64,000 nt of DNA, from positions 62,001-126,000 of the forward strand of contig NZ_JAIMJB010000003.1 in assembly GCF_021295345.1 (NCBI RefSeq). The letters are read 5' to 3'. Each line of letters begins with the position of its first letter. The stretch's first letter is position 1. Origin of the DNA: Motilimonas eburnea. Its GTDB lineage: Bacteria; Pseudomonadota; Gammaproteobacteria; Enterobacterales; CBDFNC01. The position numbers and the translations under genes were made by a program. Positions 16,113 to 25,299 of the stretch are shown here, piece after piece. The notes beneath the pieces were generated by a model, which was not told where the DNA came from, made no database searches, and saw only the letters and a program-made list of their open reading frames with translations.

Positions 16113-18368
16113 TTACACTGATTCTTTTTCTGTCTTAGTGACTTTCGCCGTTTCTGGCGCTTTCTCGGCATAGCCATAGTATTCATAATAACTGCCATGG
16201 CCGCTGTATTTGGCTGCCTTTTTCAGATTCAACCGGTTCAGGATCACGCCATCAATCTTCACGCCTTGCTGTACTAGCTTACCCAAAGTGTGCTTGACCA
16301 CACCGGTACGAGTGTGCTCTGCACGCGTCACCAAAATACAAGAGTCTACCTTTTGTGAAAGTAAGTAAGCATCACTGACAGCTTGGCAAGGAGCCGTGTC
16401 GATAACAATTCGGCTATAGCGCTGTTTTAACTTCTCAAGCAATAAACCAAAGCGATCTGATGCCAATAGCTCTTGCGGGTTAGGTGGCACAAGTCCTGCC
16501 GATAAAATATCCAGCCCAGAGGTTTCATCCTTAACTAAGCACTCTTCAAAGGTATGAGTGCCTGCAATCAAGTTAGCCAAACCCGGTTGGGCAGCAGGTA
16601 AATTAAATCTTTTGGCCACTGCCGGACGACGTAGATCGCAGTCAATCAAAATGGTTTTTTCTAACTGCGCCAAACCAAAAGCAAGGTTAATCGCTGATGT
16701 GGTCTTGCCTTCACTCGGCTCAGAGGAAGTCACTAACACCGAATGATTGTCATGATTCATATTCGACAACATATAGCCGGTACGTATAGTGCGCACGCCT
16801 TCAGAGAAGGCCCTTTGCTTATCATCGTAATACAGATAGGTAGGTAACTTATCTTTTTTGCTTTTCACTAAAGGTAAAATACCAAGGAGACTTACTCCTA
16901 ACGTGGTTTCAACTTGTTTTGCATTAGTAAAGCTATCGTTAAGGGCCTCTAGCACAAAGGCCACCACACAGCCAAAGCCAAATGAAGCCACAAAAGCCAT
17001 TAGTACGATGAGCTTACGTTTAGGTGCACTAGGTAACAAAGGTTGATAAGCCACATCGGTAAAACGCGCAATGGTTGAGCCAAAATCACTCGAAGCCGAT
17101 GTTTCTTTATAGCGATTTAAGAATAAATCATACAGTTGCTTATTAGAGTCTACTTCGCGTTGATATTCTGAGTAACGCGCATTTTTCACGGTTAGCTCTT
17201 GGAACTCAGCTTTGCGGCCCTCTATCTCACGACGTATGGTATTTTCAGCTTGACGCGCAGCACTCATTTCCGCGCCAATGCCTTTAACTAGTTGACGTAA
17301 CTCTCGGTCTAAGTTCTTTTGCGCCGATTTAAGCTCAGCTTGCGCCGCCTTCATTTTCGGGTGCTTGGGACCATATCGCTTGGCGAGATCGGAAATTTTT
17401 CGCTCGGCATTTGACACGGCCAACTTAACATCGCGAATGACAGGATGGTTGGTAATCTCAGGCACCGCAGAGATTCGAGCCACATTGTTGGTGCTACTTT
17501 GCGCTAAATTATAAAGGGATTCAGCTGCAACACGACGATCTCGGGCCTTGTTTAACTGCGAGGTTAATTCATTCAGCTCTTGTGACGCTAGGCCACCAAC
17601 CCCTTCGATATCCACTAAGCCCTCTTCTCTTAAAAAAGCCTGAAGTCGAGCTTCGGAAGCTTGCAGATCGGCTTTTAACTTAGCAACTCGCTCATTTAGC
17701 CAGCCAGAAGCTTTATTGGCCACCTGCATGGTCGAGTCTAGGTTGCTTTCAATATAAACATTACCGACTTCATTAGCCACTTGAGCAGCCAGAGCCGGGC
17801 TGGTACTGCTAAATGAAATATTGACAAGCTGAGTTTTGCGTACCGGTGAAATCGCTAATTTACTTTTAAATGTCGCTAATACTCTTTGCTCTAAGCGGTA
17901 ACTGGCTTCATCTTCCGATAATTCTGGTGCTGGCTTTCTTAACCCCTTAAGAAAAGGCAATAACTCGTAAATATCAAAAGAAATATCCAGTAGCTTCTGC
18001 TCTTCAACTAAAGCAGGATTAAACTCAGGATTGTTGGTTAAATCCAACTTGCGGATCACTTCTAAGGCGATACTGTCAGACTTTAAAATCTCAAATTGAG
18101 TTAAAAAATACTCATTGATACGGGTATCTAGGCCATAGACCTCTTCTACCGATACCGCTTTTGCTTGCTTAGATTCGATCATTAAGGTGGCGGTTGCAGT
18201 GTAAATAGAAGGCTTTGACAAAGCCACTAAACTGGCAATAGCCGTCACCATGATCGAGAAAAACAGTATTTTCCATTTGTACTTCAATAAAGTTAGCCAA
18301 ATCTGCTTAACATCAATCAGCTGTTCCATTTGCGGCATGGCCGAACTGGCCGAGACTTTCTGTTCCAT
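16113..18368 (-). CDS. Polysaccharide co-polymerase tyrosine autokinase (Wzc-like)
   Basis: 751 residues. An N-terminal Wzz domain begins with a transmembrane helix near residue 35 and continues with long coiled-coil ('LKADLQASEARLQAFL', 'AKRYGPKHPKMKAAQAELK') to a second helix near 445. The C-terminal BY-kinase has Walker A SSEPSEGKTT (about 546), Walker A' ILIDCDLRRP and Walker B IVIDTAP. It ends with a tyrosine cluster (YSGHGSYYEYYGY) that is autophosphorylated. It controls chain length and export together with the Wza-like protein encoded next to it. The PHP phosphatase at the operon's end is its expected antagonist. Confidence 0.93.
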   Translation of the reverse strand: MEQKVSASSAMPQMEQLIDVKQIWLTLLKYKWKILFFSIMVTAIASLVALSKPSIYTATATLMIESKQAKAVSVEEVYGLDTRINEYFLTQFEILKSDSIALEVIRKLDLTNNPEFNPALVEEQKLLDISFDIYELLPFLKGLRKPAPELSEDEASYRLEQRVLATFKSKLAISPVRKTQLVNISFSSTSPALAAQVANEVGNVYIESNLDSTMQVANKASGWLNERVAKLKADLQASEARLQAFLREEGLVDIEGVGGLASQELNELTSQLNKARDRRVAAESLYNLAQSSTNNVARISAVPEITNHPVIRDVKLAVSNAERKISDLAKRYGPKHPKMKAAQAELKSAQKNLDRELRQLVKGIGAEMSAARQAENTIRREIEGRKAEFQELTVKNARYSEYQREVDSNKQLYDLFLNRYKETSASSDFGSTIARFTDVAYQPLLPSAPKRKLIVLMAFVASFGFGCVVAFVLEALNDSFTNAKQVETTLGVSLLGILPLVKSKKDKLPTYLYYDDKQRAFSEGVRTIRTGYMLSNMNHDNHSVLVTSSEPSEGKTTSAINLAFGLAQLEKTILIDCDLRRPAVAKRFNLPAAQPGLANLIAGTHTFEECLVKDETSGLDILSAGLVPPNPQELLASDRFGLLLEKLKQRYSRIVIDTAPCQAVSDAYLLSQKVDSCILVTRAEHTRTGVVKHTLGKLVQQGVKIDGVILNRLNLKKAAKYSGHGSYYEYYGYAEKAPETAKVTKTEKESV

Positions 18369-18386
18369 TAATGATTAACCTGACGT

Positions 18387-18923
18387 TTAGAAGAAACTTT
18401 GTTCTATGGTGATTATATCACCAGGCATAATGCTGGTATCGAGTTTAACGGGCTTCGGCTTTCTGTTAGGAGCATCGCTGGAAGTTACATAAATGCTGCT
18501 TTTAGATGCGCGGTTAGTAAAACCACCCGCCAAGGCGACCGCTTTGTTTACCGTTAAGCCTGGCTGAAAGGCATAACCGCCGGGCTGCTTAACTTCACCA
18601 TTGATAAAAAACGGTCGATATTCAACGATACTGACATGGACACTGGGATCGATCAGATAGTCCCCTTTCAAGCCTTTTTGAATGGTATCTTTCAGATCTT
18701 CAATGGTGAGTCCCTTGACCATGATTTGCCCAAGAAACGGATAGTTAATCCGCCCGCTGTCACTGAGCAAGGTCTCCATAGAAAGCTCTTCTTCACCGTA
18801 AACTAAGATAGAGATAGTATCCCCCGCTCCCAGTTTGTAGGTAGAATCAAAATCATTAGCATGAACGGACCATGTTAATACGATAGCGACAACGGCCAAC
18901 CATACCGAATAAAGCTGCTTCAT
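18387..18923 (-). CDS. Polysaccharide export protein (short Wza/VpsN-like)
   Basis: 178 residues: a cleavable signal peptide (cut after SVHA), the poly-export domain 'YKLGAGDTISILVYGEEELS', and one SLBB beta-grasp domain 'PFFINGEVKQPGGYAFQPGLTVNKAVALAGG'. The E. coli Wza pore is about twice as long and a lipoprotein; here no lipobox Cys is present and the C-terminal barrel is missing. The outer-membrane barrel protein encoded directly downstream in the genome order (18929) may supply the outer-membrane channel. Six bases separate the two genes, so they are co-translated. Confidence 0.9.
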   Translation of the reverse strand: MKQLYSVWLAVVAIVLTWSVHANDFDSTYKLGAGDTISILVYGEEELSMETLLSDSGRINYPFLGQIMVKGLTIEDLKDTIQKGLKGDYLIDPSVHVSIVEYRPFFINGEVKQPGGYAFQPGLTVNKAVALAGGFTNRASKSSIYVTSSDAPNRKPKPVKLDTSIMPGDIITIEQSFF

Positions 18924-18928
18924 TTTAT

Positions 18929-20134
18929 TTACATCACCATGTTTACAGAAATAAAGAACACGTTTTTATCGTAATCTAAATTGTCTTGATTAGAATCTTT
19001 GTTAGTTATGCGATAGCCCAACCCTAAGTTAACCCAACGACGCAGGTCATAGTTAAGGCCAAAGGCAAACTCATCGGTGTCATCGCGTCTTGGGCTGCCG
19101 GTGTAGTCATCGCGCACATAAGTCCAGCTAATATCACTGGATAAGCGCTCTAGCCAGTAGTGATTCCACGCGGCGCGATAAAACGACTCTTCAATGTAAT
19201 CGCCGCCTTGATCGGGATCTTTAGCGCGATGACGGGTACCCACTTCAAACTTAGAATGCTCCTTCGCTTGCCAAGTTAATCCCACATCCCAACTAAAGCC
19301 TTCGAAATTATCTCGGCTTGAGGCTTTAAAATCTTTGTTTTGGTAACCCACCTTGGCAATACCCGTCACTGTCGCTGTGGTATCCCAAGTTGCACCGACA
19401 TAAGCATAGTAATCATCGGAGTCGCGTGTTACCCCTGATACATCAAGTACGTCATAGCGTTTATCATTTTTCAGAAGTTCAAACAGCAAGCTCGTTTTCG
19501 GAGCCACACGGTAATAAAAAGTCCCGCCGTAGCGCATTTCATCATAATCACGGTACTGGGTAATATTACGGTAGTTAGTATAACGCTGGTCAAAATAACC
19601 TAGGTTGAATTTAAATCGTCCCGTGGCTTGCATACCACCAAAACCGTAGCTCGCATCGACATAATTAGTGCGATAACGGATAACCTCATCAAGTAAGTTA
19701 CCAGCACCATCAGATATCCCTGTGCCGCGGTCTTCGTGAGTGGCGTTAAAGTCATAGCTTAGCCCTGCACGGTGGCGATCGGTAAACTGCCAATCGGCTT
19801 TCATCCCTACGTAATGATCTGTGTAGTCATCATTGTGTGAGCTAAAGTAATTTCCTTGGCTTAAACGGTAAAGGAAAACGTATTCGTGGCTACCTGGATT
19901 CAACTTAACCATTAGGCCAGGCTCTATCACACTTGCCCATGAACTTTTCTCGTTGCTGCTGGCATTAATCACATTATCATCGTGCTTTAGCTCTGCCTCC
20001 ACGAAAGGCAAAATTTCAATCCCATTTTCAGTAACATAAGGATTAGCGGTGACTTCGGCGTAAGCAGACACACTAAAGCTAGCGGCTAGACTTAAACTAA
20101 GCAGAGAAACGCCATTTAATTGCAATGATTTCAT
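18929..20134 (-). CDS. Outer-membrane beta-barrel protein of exopolysaccharide locus
   Basis: 401 residues with a signal peptide ending SVSAYA and then about 16 amphipathic aromatic-bounded strands. The final strand closes with a terminal hydrophobic segment (VFFISVNMVM), as in outer-membrane barrels. The opening 'GIEILPFVEAELKHDDNVINASSNEKSSW' resembles the BBP2-type barrels of VPS-like clusters (VpsM type). It is predicted to sit in the outer membrane and help export the polymer together with the short Wza-like protein. The closeness (6 and 11 bases) to both neighbours supports a single operon. Confidence 0.8.
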   Translation of the reverse strand: MKSLQLNGVSLLSLSLAASFSVSAYAEVTANPYVTENGIEILPFVEAELKHDDNVINASSNEKSSWASVIEPGLMVKLNPGSHEYVFLYRLSQGNYFSSHNDDYTDHYVGMKADWQFTDRHRAGLSYDFNATHEDRGTGISDGAGNLLDEVIRYRTNYVDASYGFGGMQATGRFKFNLGYFDQRYTNYRNITQYRDYDEMRYGGTFYYRVAPKTSLLFELLKNDKRYDVLDVSGVTRDSDDYYAYVGATWDTTATVTGIAKVGYQNKDFKASSRDNFEGFSWDVGLTWQAKEHSKFEVGTRHRAKDPDQGGDYIEESFYRAAWNHYWLERLSSDISWTYVRDDYTGSPRRDDTDEFAFGLNYDLRRWVNLGLGYRITNKDSNQDNLDYDKNVFFISVNMVM

Positions 20135-20145
20135 TTAATTTTCCC

Positions 20146-21546
20146 TTAATAAGCTGTTTTGCTTACAAATCCCTTAAAAATGGTTAAAAACACAATCTTA
20201 ATATCTAACCAAAGTGACCAGCGGTGGATGTAGTCCAAATCGTATTGAACACGTTTTTCCATCTTCTCTAAGGTGTCAGTTTCACCTCGCCAACCATTAA
20301 TCTGAGCCCAACCTGTGATACCCGGTTTTACCTTATGGCGCAGCATGTAGCGCTCCACTAACACTCGGTATTCTTCATTGTGAGCTACCGCGTGAGGACG
20401 AGGCCCAACAATTGACATCGAGCCTTGCAACACATTAATAAATTGAGGTAATTCATCTAAGGAAGTGCGACGTAAAAAACTGCCAAGCGGGGTAACCCTA
20501 GGATCATTTTTTGTTGCTTGAACCACCTTATCCCCGTTGTCCATGGTCGACATGGATCTGAACTTCCAGACCTTGATTTTTCGCCCGTCTAAACCATAAC
20601 GAAATTGTTTAAAAATGACAGGGCCGGGCGACGTTAACTTTACGGCCACAGCAATGGCAATAAGCACAGGAGAAATTAAGGCTAATATCATGCTTGATAA
20701 CACGATATCTTCAAGGCGCTTGATCCAACTACTCAAGCCATTAAACGGCGTATCGAATACACTTAAGGTGTGAATGTCACCAACTGAATCCCAACGAGAA
20801 TGCAGCAAGTTATAAGTAAAAAAGTCTGGTACGAGGTAAGTACAGGCGGTCGTATCGGCAAACTCAGAAAGCAGGTGGGAGATGCGTTCCTTAGCATGCA
20901 TCGGCAAGGCAATATACACGCGCTCAACCGCTCCCTTTTTTGCTAGTTTTAAAGCCCGCTCAGCATTGCCGCGCAGCCTAGCAGGTAAATCTTGATCTAG
21001 TCGGCTGGTGTCACGATCGTCGTAAAAGCCCAACACTTTGACACCTATTTCGGGGTGGCGCTGTAAGTTTTTAACGAGAGAAATTGCCTGTGGTGTCACC
21101 CCTATCACAACAGCATTACGTGTATTGAGTCCTTTTCTGCGCATTTGTGCGCGGTAAAAGCGTAAAACAACCCGCCAACACAGTAAGCCACCCCAAGCGA
21201 TGACGAACCACCAACCAATCACCAATCGCGAATACTCAGTGCCTAATTTGGTGAAATAAGCTAACAGCATTAATAACCCGCAGACAATGATCCAAGCGAG
21301 ACTGGTTAACATAGCAAGGTAACTAAAGTTACTGCCTCGCCATGAGCGGTATAAATCAACACTTTCCGATGCAATGGTGAATCCCACCGTTGCCAGTAAA
21401 GCAACAGCAAAATAGTGGATATCAAAGACTTGGTCGAATATAGATAACGAGACAAACAAAGACAATGAGACAACAACGATATCAATTAATCGATAAAAAA
21501 AGCTCGATGATTTGCCAAACGTACGAATATGGCCTTGTGCGCCCAT
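20146..21546 (-). CDS. Undecaprenyl-phosphate sugar phosphotransferase (WcaJ/VpsL-like)
   Basis: 466 residues. Four N-terminal transmembrane helices (residues 15-130) lead to a CoA-binding-like Rossmann domain ('NAVVIGVTPQAISLVKNLQRHPEIGVKVLGFYDDR', cited as region 145-180). After another helix at about 280 comes the bacterial sugar-transferase domain with SPGPVIFKQFRYG, KVWKFRSM, DELPQFINVL and 'GPRPHAVAHNEEY'. It moves a hexose 1-phosphate, probably glucose, from the UDP-sugar to the lipid carrier, starting the repeat unit at the inner membrane. It is the first gene of the leftward operon, behind a 348-base control region. Confidence 0.92.
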   Translation of the reverse strand: MGAQGHIRTFGKSSSFFYRLIDIVVVSLSLFVSLSIFDQVFDIHYFAVALLATVGFTIASESVDLYRSWRGSNFSYLAMLTSLAWIIVCGLLMLLAYFTKLGTEYSRLVIGWWFVIAWGGLLCWRVVLRFYRAQMRRKGLNTRNAVVIGVTPQAISLVKNLQRHPEIGVKVLGFYDDRDTSRLDQDLPARLRGNAERALKLAKKGAVERVYIALPMHAKERISHLLSEFADTTACTYLVPDFFTYNLLHSRWDSVGDIHTLSVFDTPFNGLSSWIKRLEDIVLSSMILALISPVLIAIAVAVKLTSPGPVIFKQFRYGLDGRKIKVWKFRSMSTMDNGDKVVQATKNDPRVTPLGSFLRRTSLDELPQFINVLQGSMSIVGPRPHAVAHNEEYRVLVERYMLRHKVKPGITGWAQINGWRGETDTLEKMEKRVQYDLDYIHRWSLWLDIKIVFLTIFKGFVSKTAY

Positions 21547-21894
21547 GTATAATAGTCCCTTATTGCTAGTAATGTGCCCACTATCAAGCTACCGAGCTAT
21601 CATAGTGTCGCACCTGTGTTTTGTGTGAGAGCTTACAGTTAAAAGTTGTCTTTTTTGTTGCAGTGCTGGTGAAATGCAATTGTTTTATTTTTTGTTACTA
21701 GGCCAAAATTTGATTTGGCTAGCATTTTTTTGTTGCGCTATGGTAATAGACTTGACAGACTTGCTCAAGGTGTTTCTTTGACATTTTAACAAAAAATATC
21801 TAATACAAATCGAATCAAACCTTTAGTCACATGGAAGTAATTGAGGTAGGCTAAGTAGCATTGCAAATGACTTTAATATGACTCATTTTTCCTG
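21547..21894. promoter_or_regulatory. Divergent control region of the exopolysaccharide / lap genes
   Basis: 348 bases without a gene, AT-rich, between the divergent EPS operon and lapG. Two TTGACA hexamers on the + strand stand at 21752-21757 and 21778-21783; the second is followed after 17 bases by TAATAC (21801-21806), a weak -10, which would read towards lapG. No clear promoter towards the EPS operon was found. Direct TTTTTTG repeats occur at 21650-21735. Regulator boxes could not be assigned. Confidence 0.4.
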
Positions 21895-22554
21895 ATGACA
21901 AAGATGACAACGCTAAAAACTGCCCTTTTCGCTTTAAGCTTTGTCGCGCTTGCTATTCCTGCCATCAATATTCAACAATATCTCACTCCTGTTTTACTTA
22001 ACCAAGTAAAACAAGAACACGGCAACCGGGCTCACCATCGGGTTCGACAATGGCAGCGGTTGATCGAGAAAAACCAAGATCGAGATGAAGCTGAAAAGCT
22101 CAAACTGGTCAACGATTTTTTTAATCGGGAGATCGAGTTTATTGATGACATTAAACATTGGGGACAAGAAGATTATTGGGCCACACCACTTGAGACCTTG
22201 ATTACCGCCGGGGGGGACTGTGAAGACTTTTCCATCGCCAAGTACTTTACCCTTAGAGCCTTAGGTATAAGCGAAGACAAATTGCGTATGATGTACGTAA
22301 AAGCACTAGACTATAACCAAGCTCACATGGTAGTGATTTATCTGCCCGAGCCAGGAGCATACCCCTTAGTGCTAGATAATATTAATCGTGATATCTTAAA
22401 CGCTCAGCAGCGTCGCGATTTACGCCCGGTATACAGTTTCAATGGCCAAGGGTTATGGATGGCCAAAGCCCAAGGCTTAGGTAACAAAGTCAAGCAACGC
22501 AGAGGGTTTGCCCCCTGGGTTAAACTAATTAAACGGATTGAACAAGGCCAGTAG
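21895..22554 (+). CDS. lapG: Transglutaminase-like periplasmic cysteine protease LapG
   Basis: 219 residues: an N-terminal hydrophobic export segment, then the bacterial transglutaminase-like cysteine peptidase domain. The catalytic triad is visible as Cys108 in GGDCEDFSIAKY, His near 144 in QAHMVV and Asp near 160 in VLDNIN. 'WATPLETLITAGGDCEDF' is the family hallmark. LapG cuts large RTX adhesins at the cell surface and is held by LapD when c-di-GMP is high; lapD starts 9 bases after this stop. ATG 21895 or 21904 may be the start; neither has a clear ribosome-binding site. The adhesin target is not in the window. Confidence 0.93.
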   Translation: MTKMTTLKTALFALSFVALAIPAINIQQYLTPVLLNQVKQEHGNRAHHRVRQWQRLIEKNQDRDEAEKLKLVNDFFNREIEFIDDIKHWGQEDYWATPLETLITAGGDCEDFSIAKYFTLRALGISEDKLRMMYVKALDYNQAHMVVIYLPEPGAYPLVLDNINRDILNAQQRRDLRPVYSFNGQGLWMAKAQGLGNKVKQRRGFAPWVKLIKRIEQGQ

Positions 22555-22563
22555 AGAAAAAAT

Positions 22564-24474
22564 ATGAGCTTATTTGCCCGCCTGAATGGCATGTTGTTTG
22601 GTGTGATTTTAATGTGTTTTCTCACCAACTTGATCACAAATATCCAAGAAAGCCAAAACTATCTTGAAGAGCAGCTCAATTCCCACAGCCAAGATGCTGC
22701 CACCTCCCTTGGCCTGTCCCTAAGTAATATCATCGGCCTTGACGACATCGCCATGGTCGAAACCACAGTAAACAGTATTTTTGACTCAGGATACTATCGT
22801 TCGATCAAGCTGTTCCGTATTGATGGAACCCCCCTTGTTGAGCGCGAATACCCAACCCAAATTGAAGGCATTCCTAACTGGTTCATTTCTTTGTTTCCGT
22901 TGAACCCGCCCGTTAACCAAACCGAAATTAATGATGGTTGGCGTATCGTTGCCACGATGAAGATCCAAAGTAATCCCGGCTTGGCCTATTACCAGCTTTG
23001 GCAAATGGCCAATAACACCTTTATTTCCTCTGGCATTATTTTTGTTCTGGCGTTGTTCACCGGCTGGCTACTGTTACGCTTAATCTTACGTCCATTAAGC
23101 GCCATCGAAGCCAAAGCCAATGCCATTGCCGATAAAGACTTTAGTCCTATCGCAATGCAGCCTAAAGCGCGTGAACTTCGTATTGTGGTGGAGGCGTTTA
23201 ACCGCATGGCCGCAGCGTTAAAACGAAACTTCGATGAAATATCAAGCTATGCCGAAAACATGCGCCAACAAGCATTCATGGATACCTTAACGGGCTTTGG
23301 TAATAAGCGTAGCTTTATGTCTAAGCTATCACTGGAACTCGAGTCAAAAAAATCCAACAACAGCGGCTTAGTCGGGCTATTTCAACTGCAAGGATTACAA
23401 GAACTTAATGAAGAATTAGGCTATCAGGAAGCCGATCGCCATTTAAAAAACCTCTCGATGAAACTTAAGCAAAATTTCAGTGGTCAACCGCAAAGCTCTT
23501 TTTTCCGTCTGCAAGGCCCTGAGTTCGCCGTGATCATGCCCAATACCGATCTAGAAGTTTTAGAGCAAATCGCTCCACTTCTTAATCAAACCTTAAATCA
23601 AGCGAATAACCCAGTTGCAGGCGCTTTTGTTCGTTACCAAGAAGGGCTACAATCCGGCGCGGTATTAGCCCAACTCGATAATCAGATCAGCCACTCCATT
23701 TCACAAGGGTGTAAAATCAGCATTGCCAACCAAGATAACGTCGCGACTCAACGCAGTGACTGGCACGGGATTATTAATGATATTATTGCTTATGACCGTA
23801 TCAAGTTAGTATTCCAACCCATTATCAATGTACAAAAGCAAACCTTGTATTACGAAACCTTGACGCGATTTGTTGACAGCAAGGGGGAGCCCCTGAACAC
23901 GGGTGACGTATTTTCTGCCGCCAACCGGATCAACCAAACCAAAGCCCTTGATCAGGCCATCTTTAAGCAAGTCATGGCTACCCTAGTAGAATCAAGTCAA
24001 GTTTCTTTGTCAATCAACCTCGCGGGCAGCTCCTTGGCTGAAGCAGACTTTCAAACATTCGTATTAGATGCCATTAAACAAGCGCCACAATTGGCAAAAC
24101 GCCTCATCATCGAAGTCAGTGAAACCAGTGCCAACCACTTTTTGGTCGACTTAAAAGCATTAGTCGGCGAACTAAAACAGGCGGGCTCCTTGCTGTCGAT
24201 TGATCGATTTGGTACTAGCTTTACATCTTTTAGCTATATTCAATCCCTCAAGCCTGATTACTTAAAAATTGACGGCAGCTATATTCGCCAGCTTGAACAA
24301 CACAAGGACAATCAGTTTTTTCTTAAAACCTTAGTTCAAATTGCCCACGGCATTGATACTAAAGTGATTGCAGAGCACATAGAAACGCAACAAGAACTCG
24401 ATACCGCAAAGGAGTTATTGGTAGATGGATTTCAGGGTTATCTAGTCGCGAAACCCGGCGCCATAAAAAATTAA
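22564..24474 (+). CDS. lapD: c-di-GMP receptor LapD (degenerate GGDEF-EAL)
   Basis: 636 residues: transmembrane helix (8-25), a LapD/MoxY-type periplasmic domain, a second helix (about 150-172), HAMP, then GGDEF-like and EAL-like domains. Both enzymatic motifs are lost: the GGDEF site reads LQGPEF and the EAL site reads YETLTRF. This is what is expected for a receptor that binds c-di-GMP in the EAL domain without making or breaking it. The periplasmic 'WFISLFPLNPP' stretch contains the exposed Trp region used to sequester LapG. Its partner lapG is directly upstream. Confidence 0.92.
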   Translation: MSLFARLNGMLFGVILMCFLTNLITNIQESQNYLEEQLNSHSQDAATSLGLSLSNIIGLDDIAMVETTVNSIFDSGYYRSIKLFRIDGTPLVEREYPTQIEGIPNWFISLFPLNPPVNQTEINDGWRIVATMKIQSNPGLAYYQLWQMANNTFISSGIIFVLALFTGWLLLRLILRPLSAIEAKANAIADKDFSPIAMQPKARELRIVVEAFNRMAAALKRNFDEISSYAENMRQQAFMDTLTGFGNKRSFMSKLSLELESKKSNNSGLVGLFQLQGLQELNEELGYQEADRHLKNLSMKLKQNFSGQPQSSFFRLQGPEFAVIMPNTDLEVLEQIAPLLNQTLNQANNPVAGAFVRYQEGLQSGAVLAQLDNQISHSISQGCKISIANQDNVATQRSDWHGIINDIIAYDRIKLVFQPIINVQKQTLYYETLTRFVDSKGEPLNTGDVFSAANRINQTKALDQAIFKQVMATLVESSQVSLSINLAGSSLAEADFQTFVLDAIKQAPQLAKRLIIEVSETSANHFLVDLKALVGELKQAGSLLSIDRFGTSFTSFSYIQSLKPDYLKIDGSYIRQLEQHKDNQFFLKTLVQIAHGIDTKVIAEHIETQQELDTAKELLVDGFQGYLVAKPGAIKN

Positions 24475-24562
24475 TCTATCTAATACTTTTTCTGTCTTGA
24501 GTTATGCTATCGAAGCCCCTAAAATCGGCTTGTTTTTTAATTTACCCTACAGGGAAGTCGTC

Positions 24563-25237
24563 ATGAAACTGCCAATCAAACATATCCTATTAAGCTCCAT
24601 TTTGCTTACGGGAAGTGTGCACGCCACCATTAGCGAAGATATGTCTGCGGGTATCAGTCTGAATGACAGCATTAATAACGCGTTGGCCGCTGGTGAAACA
24701 AGCGAACAACTCTTTACTGAGTTAGCCCAAAGTAACCCAGAATTATTAGCACAAACTCTTACGTTACTTGCCGCGCAGCCCGCGCAAGATCTGAATGTGT
24801 TATTGGCGCAGGCCTTGGTTGCCAGTCAATCCCTTGATGCCCAGATCCAAGATGACATCCTAGTAGCAGCTGTAGAACAAGCCAAGAATAACGAAGCACT
24901 CGTTTTAAACTTGCTTGACACAGCCATTCAGAATTCAACCGATGATGCACAACTTGATATTATCGCGACCATGATTGCTAGTGTCGGTGCAACCGAAGAA
25001 GCAACATTGGCTTTACGACTCAATATTGCAAAGCGCGCTGTAGAATTACAGATCCCTGATGATATTTTGCTAGCTGGTTATGCTGCTTCGGGTGCGGATA
25101 CCGCAGAACTTGAAGCAACAGCTGCAGGTGGTTCCGGCTCTACACCAGGAGCGGTTGCTACAACAGCTACAATTCCCACATCCACAGGTAATGGCGCAGG
25201 CACAGGTGGCGGCGGTCTAACGGCATCACAAAACTAA
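24563..25237 (+). CDS. Exported alanine-rich protein of unknown function
   Basis: 224 residues from ATG 24563 (AGGGAAG upstream); the longer frame from 24497 has no such site. A signal peptide is cut after SVHA. The body is acidic, rich in Ala/Leu/Gln and predicted helical, with loosely repeated units of the kind 'LLAQALVASQ', 'LLAQTLTLLAAQ' and 'NNEALVLNLLDTAIQN'. The last 35 residues are a glycine/threonine/serine-rich low-complexity tail (GGSGSTPG, GAGTGGGG). No lipobox and no known family is recognised. Its place between lapD and the ligase-like gene suggests a periplasmic or surface matrix role; this is inference. Confidence 0.75.
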   Translation: MKLPIKHILLSSILLTGSVHATISEDMSAGISLNDSINNALAAGETSEQLFTELAQSNPELLAQTLTLLAAQPAQDLNVLLAQALVASQSLDAQIQDDILVAAVEQAKNNEALVLNLLDTAIQNSTDDAQLDIIATMIASVGATEEATLALRLNIAKRAVELQIPDDILLAGYAASGADTAELEATAAGGSGSTPGAVATTATIPTSTGNGAGTGGGGLTASQN

Positions 25238-25257
25238 TTTCCACTACCATCTTCTAA

Positions 25258-25288
25258 AGAGGGCGTTTTACGCCCTCTTGCTATTTCT
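25258..25288 (+). terminator. Hairpin terminator
   Basis: AGAGGGCG (25258-25265), TTTTA loop and CGCCCTCT (25271-25278) form a GC-rich stem; the following tract TGCTATTTC is only moderately T-rich. It lies 12 bases before the next gene, so read-through is likely. Confidence 0.65.
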
Positions 25289-25299
25289 GGATCCCGCGC

